From positions 1 to 10,170 of the forward strand of contig QMOE01000038.1 of assembly GCA_003648125.1 (NCBI GenBank): DNA of 10,170 nucleotides. Direction: 5' to 3'. The DNA is from Chloroflexota bacterium. Lineage in GTDB: Bacteria > Chloroflexota > Anaerolineae > B4-G1. A program made the position numbers and the translations under genes. The stretch's first letter is position 1. Every line of letters starts with the position of its first letter. Below are positions 6,601-10,170 of this stretch, in pieces. The notes under the pieces were generated by a model, which was given only the letters and a program-made list of their open reading frames with translations, was not told the origin of the DNA and did no database searches.

Positions 6601-8197
6601 TCGCCGGCCCGTCCCCATCCGCCGCCTCCGGCCAGGGGAGATGGTCGTCATAAGTCACCTCGTCCACCACAGCGCCCAGCGAGTCCTCGATAGCCACTCG
6701 CTCGCCGCCGTTGGAGAGTCGTCCGCTCACGAACGGCCCCAACACGCCGCCGATGCCATAGACGGTTTCGACCGTGGCCGGGTCGTGGCCGACGACGACA
6801 TAGCCACCAGAGGGAATGGAGGCACTCACGGGAAAAGTGTACTCGATGCCATCGCTGAACCGCCAGCCGGAGAGGTCAACGGCGGCCGGGCCGGGGTTAT
6901 AAAGCTCGATGTACTCCTCACCGTGATCGTCGGAGCGGGGGTGATATTGCAACTCGTTGATGACAATTAGAGAATCGGCCTGGGCGGAAAGCTCGTATGC
7001 CCCCTGGTCGTACCCCTCTCGCTGCGGCCGGGGAGCGCGCCGAATATCTTCGCCCGGCGCGCCGGCAGGCGATGCGGCGTCCATGCAGGGCGAATCCTGC
7101 CACAACTGATAGTCGCCCTCTTGCGGGGCGATAAATTGCGGGTCGGCGGCGCTGTTCCCCTCACCGGGCCAGCCGCCCTCGACGTTGGAGTAGGTGACGT
7201 CAACCCTGGAGCCATCACGCAACTCTAACTCGGTCCCGTTCCCCCACAAGATGCAGTTGACCAGCGTGGCGATGCCACCGCTCTCCAGGTAGTGCTTGTG
7301 CAACCCGACGCCGAGTTGATTATCCACCACCGTGTTGTTCACTATGCGTGCAGTCGAGCCATCCTGCACCGCGATACCCTCCGCGCTCGCATAGATCAGA
7401 TTATTCGTCAGCGTCACGGCCGAGCCATAAGAGATGGAAATCCCCTTGTTGCCGCAGTGGTGCAGCTCGCTGCGCTCGACGACCGCCAACGAGGCATCAA
7501 AATCAATGCAATCATCCGTGATGTGGTGGACGTGATTATCGCTCAACACCGCCGGCGTGAACATGTGCTCAAGCTCGATGCCCTCATACGCTTCGTAGAC
7601 GTGGTTGCCGCGCGCGACGACCTCTCCGCCCACGACGTGGATTCCGTCCAGGCCCACGTCATAGATTTCGTTATCCAATATCTGCGCCTGGCTGCGCTCC
7701 AGAGTCAGCCCCATCAGCCCCAGATGACGGATGATGCTGCGCTCCACGCGCAGGTCAGAGTCGTAGGCAATGACGCCCTGCCAATACTGGTTGGCCTCGG
7801 CCACCCTGGCGTACTCGATCGTGGCGTAGACGATGCAGTTATCGGCGCGGCTGTCCTGGAAAACGACAGCGCCCCACGGGTCGGCGCCATCGCGGGTGAA
7901 CAAAATCGGTTGAGACGATGTCCCTTCCGCCACGAGCCGCCCGCCCTCCACGCGCAGCGCGCGGCCGGCCTGAAAGCGGAGCGCCGCGCCCGGCTCGACG
8001 GTCAGCGTGATGCCGGTTGGCACGATGATGTCGGCGCTGATGACGTAGGGGCTGCCGTCGGCCGAGAGCGCGGTATCCTCCGTCAGCGCGCCGCCAGTGA
8101 AAGCGTCAGCCTGGGCCACGACGCGCCCGTCCGCCAACAGGCAGATCAAGGCCAGAGCCGCGCAGACTAGAAATTTGAGATTCGAGATTCTGTTCAT
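3635..8197 (-). CDS. Giant secreted CotH kinase-like protein with two beta-helices, an LTD domain and a YLPL tail
   Basis: This protein of about 1520 residues (numbered from ATG 8197) is built from modules. Residues 1-30 are a signal peptide: MNRISNLKF, a hydrophobic core, then VAQA. Residues 33-404 are a right-handed parallel beta-helix ending in an SPCMDA...GAYE segment like choice-of-anchor Q proteins. Residues 410-560 are a lamin-tail domain (INELQYHP, EEYIELYNPG). Residues 568-684 are an Ig/FN3-like module. Residues 696-1027 are CotH kinase-like: RYRGEST (737-743), GNLYRG (831-836), DNHEG (909-913), DDYFLYRR and SWDHDCTF with D940/D942 in the expected acidic catalytic motif. A linker is followed by a second beta-helix (1111-1504) and the tail VYLPLAMRGD. 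CotH proteins are atypical secreted protein kinases, first known from spore coats; the role here is probably extracellular or surface, and the substrate is unknown. The frame is open up to an ATG at 8275. I prefer 8197 because it begins a clean signal peptide, while the extra 26 residues would cover the divergent operon's promoter. The Shine-Dalgarno at 8197 is weak. Confidence 0.85.
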   Translation of the reverse strand: MNRISNLKFLVCAALALICLLADGRVVAQADAFTGGALTEDTALSADGSPYVISADIIVPTGITLTVEPGAALRFQAGRALRVEGGRLVAEGTSSQPILFTRDGADPWGAVVFQDSRADNCIVYATIEYARVAEANQYWQGVIAYDSDLRVERSIIRHLGLMGLTLERSQAQILDNEIYDVGLDGIHVVGGEVVARGNHVYEAYEGIELEHMFTPAVLSDNHVHHITDDCIDFDASLAVVERSELHHCGNKGISISYGSAVTLTNNLIYASAEGIAVQDGSTARIVNNTVVDNQLGVGLHKHYLESGGIATLVNCILWGNGTELELRDGSRVDVTYSNVEGGWPGEGNSAADPQFIAPQEGDYQLWQDSPCMDAASPAGAPGEDIRRAPRPQREGYDQGAYELSAQADSLIVINELQYHPRSDDHGEEYIELYNPGPAAVDLSGWRFSDGIEYTFPVSASIPSGGYVVVGHDPATVETVYGIGGVLGPFVSGRLSNGGERVAIEDSLGAVVDEVTYDDHLPWPEAADGDGPAMELINPTFDNDRPCSWGSSVGLGTPGAQNSVYSADNIPPCITGVAHAGQGNPAPTMPTSSQPVTVTALVDDNSAVAAVTLYYRPQGASAYTTLPMSGGPVYTALIPPQSDGKYVEFYVTASDDEAATRTVPDGAPGTVSAETGLPVTVSYLYLVENTPPSGSLPIYRLIMTEENRTELITRDLYSNVLLDATFVYGPSPYYNVGVRYRGESTRDVWPRPYRIKFPDAREFEDRERINLVSDELGRESLAHDLFQRVGLPSSDTRFVTFYINASLEGDYLDVEQVDNDFLEAHFPGDDDGNLYRGKDGADLHYRGADPDDYAPYYLKKNNEDADDYADIIALTDALDNSSDANFRAEAEALADMRQWVRWFAVQAVLDNHEGALWIGQGDDYFLYRRPSDGRFILISWDHDCTFMYADHSIWEPNWLASTVVKRILNYPDFTRWYYQDIASIAANEFSVAEMYPRIDALPGVVEADERDWIRQYVAARIPSLNSQIPATTLSISTNGGDDFTTTGAMVTLEGNCSPLRDVLVNGGADGVSYPTATTYRYEGLLWDEDNLFTVSDGLDSFTITVHWDSFHGGTLTEDTLITTSPYPYAITDNIIVPANVTLTVEPGVTFHFKENRYLRVNGGGRLLAEGTAAQPIVFTRQGSEYWGGILLDQTQEDNRIAHAVIEYTREVISNPRSHGVSAYGARVTISDSVIRHTDFSVAVQTYPWMGLDPTVYLLRNEIYDIQRDAVHVTGGYAYIQGNHIYDVRHGAYEFEGIEVSHMDVTTPAVLLDNHVHDVSDDCLDLNDSSAIIERNELHHCGDKGISIGDPSSTTLVNNLVYSCLGKSEDPHSGACIAVKDGAVSYIMNNTVADCRRGVYVYEGHAGDGGGSATVVNSILWGHSIAALELDALSTVAVTYSDIEGGWAGEGNIDLDPLFRGPQSGIYRLLEESPCVDTGTAAGAPDVDVRGVYRPHGEGYERGAHEFFEFFSVYLPLAMRGD
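3686..4870 (-). repeat. Beta-helix copy 2 (internal duplication in the CotH protein gene)
   Basis: This segment encodes the C-terminal beta-helix. It aligns throughout with the N-terminal one (6986-8101). Shared landmarks are GGTLTEDT/GGALTEDT, LTVEPG, AEGT-x-x-QPI-x-FTR, DNHVH followed by DDC-x-D, ELHHCG-x-KGISI, and YS-x-(I/V)EGGW-x-GEGN. DNA identity persists locally, for example GTGGACGTGATTATC at 4253-4267 and again at 7526-7540 on the plus strand, as expected for an ancient but recognisable duplication. Confidence 0.85.
6986..8101 (-). repeat. Beta-helix copy 1 (internal duplication in the CotH protein gene)
   Basis: This segment encodes the N-terminal beta-helix, which pairs with the copy at 3686-4870. 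Both copies run from a TEDT-type opening, through strand-turn repeats typical of right-handed parallel beta-helices (SDNHVHHI, NNLIYASA, VNNTVVDN), to a closing SPC-x-D...GAYE/GAHE segment. Copy 2 is slightly longer because of extra residues around its SCLGKSEDPHSGA loop. Confidence 0.85.
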
Positions 8198-8221
8198 TAC
8201 CTGCCCCCGGAAAATATCAGC

Positions 8222-8250
8222 TTGACTTGCCCAACTGACACCGGTATAAT
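8222..8250 (+). promoter_or_regulatory. Near-consensus sigma70-type promoter of the TumE-like operon
   Basis: TTGACT (8222-8227, five of six consensus positions) is followed after exactly 17 bases by a perfect TATAAT (8245-8250). Transcription is expected near 8257, about 50 bases before the ATG at 8306. It is the best-matching promoter in the window. It lies within the optional N-terminal extension of the divergent CotH protein frame, which argues for the shorter start of that protein. Confidence 0.7.
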
Positions 8251-8305
8251 AGCAATAGTTCAATGCCTGCCCCATTGATAATAAGCGGGGAAAGGGAGTG
8301 ATGCG

Positions 8306-8608
8306 ATGACGCTAGACGAAATCCTTCAAGATATTCACGCTATGGAAGAAGATCTACTGATGTTTGAGCGAAAATACGGCGTCCTGACCGAGACGTTCTA
8401 CAAAGCCTACAAACACGGCGAAGAACCCCAAGACGACGCCTGGGTGCTGGACTGGAGTGAATGGGCCGGTACCTACGAGATACTCCTCGAACGCCAGGAG
8501 CGGTACCGCCAAGCGGTCCAGTCCTTGTTGCAACAAACAGCCATCCCCAACCTTTCTTACCTGATCGGACGCACAGCCCGCCATGAATCCCTTACAGTCG
8601 CTGCCTGA
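8306..8608 (+). CDS. Small acidic helical protein, candidate antitoxin partner of the TumE-like protein
   Basis: This 100-residue protein has no signal peptide, membrane segment or recognisable helix-turn-helix. It appears mostly helical and acidic. Residues 1-35 (MTLDEILQDIHAMEEDLL..., with FERKYG at 20-25 and FYKAY at 31-35) form one predicted helical stretch. A second runs from the tryptophan-rich LDWSEWAGTYEILLERQERY (48-67). I recall similar short proteins, with an ExxYG element and a W-x-TYE element, encoded next to DUF6516/TumE genes in Chloroflexota and cyanobacteria, but I cannot name a family with certainty. It is the first gene of a two-gene operon behind a strong promoter, with a good Shine-Dalgarno (AAGGGAG, 8292-8298, seven bases from the ATG). 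Its 3' end overlaps the next gene by 26 nt. Order and coupling suggest an antitoxin; direct evidence of that function is absent. Confidence 0.75.
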   Translation: MTLDEILQDIHAMEEDLLMFERKYGVLTETFYKAYKHGEEPQDDAWVLDWSEWAGTYEILLERQERYRQAVQSLLQQTAIPNLSYLIGRTARHESLTVAA

Positions 8609-9002
8609 GTACGAGCGGTTCATATACACCCTCCAGCGACATTACCCTTCCATACACCGTTCAACTTTGACGGTCGTCCGGCGCGGTAGAACTGCAGCTC
8701 GTCTGGCTGGCGAACTGGAAATAGGTGATTACCGCATCGTCGTGCGAGAAAAACTCTCTTTCGCAGATAGACCGGGGCGGATCACCGGTTATGGCTATGA
8801 AATCTGGCATGGTGACGAAAAGCTGTGTTGGTACGATTCTCAGTCCCATCCCAACAACCCCGACTTGGCCTCCACTCATCCCCACCACCAGCACATCCCC
8901 CCCGACATCAAGCACCACCGCGTTCCCGCGCCCGATATCTCGTTCGCCCGCCCCAACCTGCCCTTTCTGATCCGAGAGATCGAACAACTGCTGAAGGACT
9001 GA
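8583..9002 (+). CDS. TumE/DUF6516-family putative toxin
   Basis: This 139-residue protein has an N-terminal helical part (1-26) and a basic, beta-rich middle (TLTVVRRGRTAARLAGELEIG). It ends with the conserved core of the TumE/DUF6516 family: YGYEIWHGDEKLCWYDSQSHP (70-90), then HPHHQH (99-104), and a closing helix FLIREIEQLL (128-137). In this family the core typically reads as a strand with a WD or YD and HP pair followed by an HHKH-like histidine cluster. TumE is, as I recall, the toxin of the TumA-TumE toxin-antitoxin system and is reported to act on RNA. The ATG at 8583 lies inside the preceding gene (26-nt overlap) and has no clear Shine-Dalgarno, so translation is probably coupled to the upstream gene, as in many toxin-antitoxin pairs. 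The TGA stop (9000-9002) directly abuts the next gene's stop. Family assignment is fairly secure; toxicity is inferred. Confidence 0.8.
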   Translation: MNPLQSLPEYERFIYTLQRHYPSIHRSTLTVVRRGRTAARLAGELEIGDYRIVVREKLSFADRPGRITGYGYEIWHGDEKLCWYDSQSHPNNPDLASTHPHHQHIPPDIKHHRVPAPDISFARPNLPFLIREIEQLLKD

Positions 9003-10170
9003 TCAGCCATTACCATCCCCCGGCGTCGGCGGATCGAGAAACCCCCACGCATCCGCCCCGTCTGGCTGCCGCCCGTAGGAAACATCCTCCTGCTGCGGCC
9101 CGAAAACGATCATCTCTAGCGGGACGTTGGCGTGGGCATCATCGGCAAAGAGACCAATCTCCTCCCCCTCCCGATCCAGCTTGAAATTGGCGTGCAGCGA
9201 ACCCTGGCCTGTATCCCTATCGCACCAGATCAAGAGGTAGCCTCCTGGCGGGATGACAGTATCGGGCGGCAGTTGCCATTTTTTCGGCTGGCTCAAATCA
9301 TCCGTGAGATACATCTCATCCAGCACAGCCGCGACCTCCCCGCTGTTGTACAACTCTAGCCAATCGTCGTACTCGCCCGCCTCATCCTGATTGACGGCCC
9401 GGTTCGCGGCCAGAAACTCGTTGACCGTCACAGCCGGAGGCGCATAGCCGACCAGGTAGCGGTGCGCGACCGTGGGCGCGGCGGCGGGATGCAGCGTCCG
9501 CTGCCCCACACTATCCAGCGCCTCCAAGTAATAGCTCACCAGCGCGCCCTCAGCCTGCGCGGGTAGGACAAGTTGCCAACTTGTCCCACTGGCAGCCATC
9601 GGCGCGGCCTGAAAACCACTCCCCGCGTCGTACCACAGCGTGACGGAGACGATGGAGTTGCCGGCGGTGACGACAGCGGTCACGGTCACGCTCTCGCCCG
9701 CGCCGGGCCAGGCGGGCGCGCGCATCGTCTGCGAGAATTGGGGAGGCTGCAAGCGATTGGATTCGCCGGGCGTGGGATCGTCCATCGCGCGCCACTCGCT
9801 CCCTCCGTTGGGGAAGCGGCCCCAGGAGATGTCGGGCGTCTGGGGGTCGTAGTAGACCGCGTCAATAGGAGCATAGTGACCGGCCGCGCTATCGAACAAA
9901 CCCACGTACTCGCCCGCGCCCGAAAGTTTGAAATTGAGGTGATCGTTCTCGCCATCACCATCGGCCCACAGGACAAGGTAGCCTCCGGCGGGAACCGTAA
10001 TGCCGGCAGGAATCGTGTACTGGGCCGTGAGGCCGATGTTGTTGGAAAAGTACATCCCGCCCAGATCAATGTCCACCGTCCCCGCGTTGTAGAGTTCGAT
10101 CCAGTCATCGTGGTCGCCGTCCTCGTCCTCTAACGTGCGAGTGTTGAGCGCCATCAGTTCGTTGATGTAG
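9003..10170 (-). CDS. C-terminal part of a secreted-type protein with two LTD domains around an Ig-like module (partial, start outside the window)
   Basis: The reading frame runs off the right edge of the window. The last in-window codons on the minus strand read YINEL directly before the ATG at 10154. YINELMALN is the normal opening of a lamin-tail domain (INE-x-M-x-x-N), so 10154 is not the true start and the domain begins at or beyond the edge. Residues here are numbered from M at 10154. LTD 1 covers 1 to about 133 (DDWIELYN 16-23, GGYLVLW 57-63, PTPGESN 127-133). An Ig/FN3-like module covers about 150-236 (SVTVTAVV, VTLWYD, YYLEALD). LTD 2 covers 241-383 (VNEFLAAN, DDWLELYN 263-270, GGYLLIW 304-310, PTPGDGNG at the end). 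The module order and the PM...PAQ...G...YYLEALD pattern mirror the giant CotH protein, so the two are partial paralogues. Unlike that protein it has no YLPL tail. The missing N-terminal part may include a signal peptide and a CotH domain, a common partner, but this cannot be seen. Confidence 0.85.
   Translation of the reverse strand, partial: YINELMALNTRTLEDEDGDHDDWIELYNAGTVDIDLGGMYFSNNIGLTAQYTIPAGITVPAGGYLVLWADGDGENDHLNFKLSGAGEYVGLFDSAAGHYAPIDAVYYDPQTPDISWGRFPNGGSEWRAMDDPTPGESNRLQPPQFSQTMRAPAWPGAGESVTVTAVVTAGNSIVSVTLWYDAGSGFQAAPMAASGTSWQLVLPAQAEGALVSYYLEALDSVGQRTLHPAAAPTVAHRYLVGYAPPAVTVNEFLAANRAVNQDEAGEYDDWLELYNSGEVAAVLDEMYLTDDLSQPKKWQLPPDTVIPPGGYLLIWCDRDTGQGSLHANFKLDREGEEIGLFADDAHANVPLEMIVFGPQQEDVSYGRQPDGADAWGFLDPPTPGDGNG
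9566..9586. repeat. Perfect 21-bp palindrome inside the LTD protein gene
   Basis: The left arm GGACAAGTTG (9566-9575) and right arm CAACTTGTCC (9577-9586) are exact reverse complements around one central C (9576). After one mismatch (9565/9587) pairing resumes for two more bases (9564/9588, 9563/9589). On the minus strand it encodes GTSWQLVLP (residues 190-198) in the Ig-like module. It could form a very stable hairpin or bind a dimeric protein. I recall this palindrome, or close relatives, recurring in Chloroflexota genomes, which would make it a REP-like dispersed element; that is memory and not shown by this window. Confidence 0.75.

Noticed and set aside
8177..8190. Tandem heptamer GAGATTC x2 as a regulatory repeat
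   Set aside because: It lies within the signal-peptide codons of the CotH protein and has only two units; it is likely coincidental.
10152..10154. ATG at 10154 as the true start of the last gene
   Set aside because: The frame stays open to the window edge, and the preceding codons YINEL complete the conserved start of the LTD domain, so the real start lies outside the window.
1..10170. CRISPR array, tRNA, rRNA, insertion sequence or transposase
   Set aside because: No regularly spaced direct repeats with spacers, no cloverleaf or rRNA-like stretch, and no transposase motif were seen; nearly all of the window is protein-coding.

Overview
The window is a GC-rich (roughly 60%) bacterial segment. 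Three features together suggest Chloroflexota, probably an Anaerolineae- or Caldilineae-like lineage: very large secreted proteins built from parallel beta-helix, lamin-tail (LTD) and CotH modules, a secreted protein ending in the tail VYLPLAMRGD, and a TumE-type toxin gene with a small helical partner. This placement is inference from domain style; no rRNA or marker gene is present.

Layout. Positions 1-137 are non-coding and carry a short spaced TCCGTGT-type repeat. Positions 138-2156 (minus strand) encode an amidohydrolase of the methylthioadenosine/S-adenosylhomocysteine deaminase type, with a complete CYTH (triphosphate tunnel) domain fused to its C-terminus. A 139-bp divergent promoter region (2157-2295) separates it from a pyrimidine-nucleoside phosphorylase (2296-3615, plus strand). 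Both products act on nucleosides or nucleoside-like substrates, so this half looks like a nucleoside salvage locus. The phosphorylase converges, with a 19-bp gap, on a giant secreted protein (minus strand, best start at 8197). That protein has a signal peptide, beta-helix 1, an LTD domain, an Ig/FN3-like module, a CotH kinase-like domain, a linker, beta-helix 2 and the YLPL tail. The two beta-helices are an internal duplication bracketing the CotH core.

Upstream of it, and divergent from it, lies a compact two-gene plus-strand operon (8306-9002). It has a near-consensus promoter (TTGACT, 17 bp, TATAAT). Its genes are a 100-residue acidic helical protein and a TumE/DUF6516-family protein, overlapping by 26 nt: a candidate toxin-antitoxin module whose antitoxin has no recognisable DNA-binding domain. 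The TumE stop codon abuts the stop of the next minus-strand gene inside one TGATCA hexamer. That last gene (9003 to beyond 10170) is the C-terminal part of a second LTD/Ig-like protein, paralogous to modules of the giant protein, and it contains a perfect 21-bp palindrome within its coding sequence. The toxin-antitoxin-like operon therefore sits between two same-strand genes for related extracellular proteins.

No tRNA, rRNA, CRISPR array or transposase was seen.
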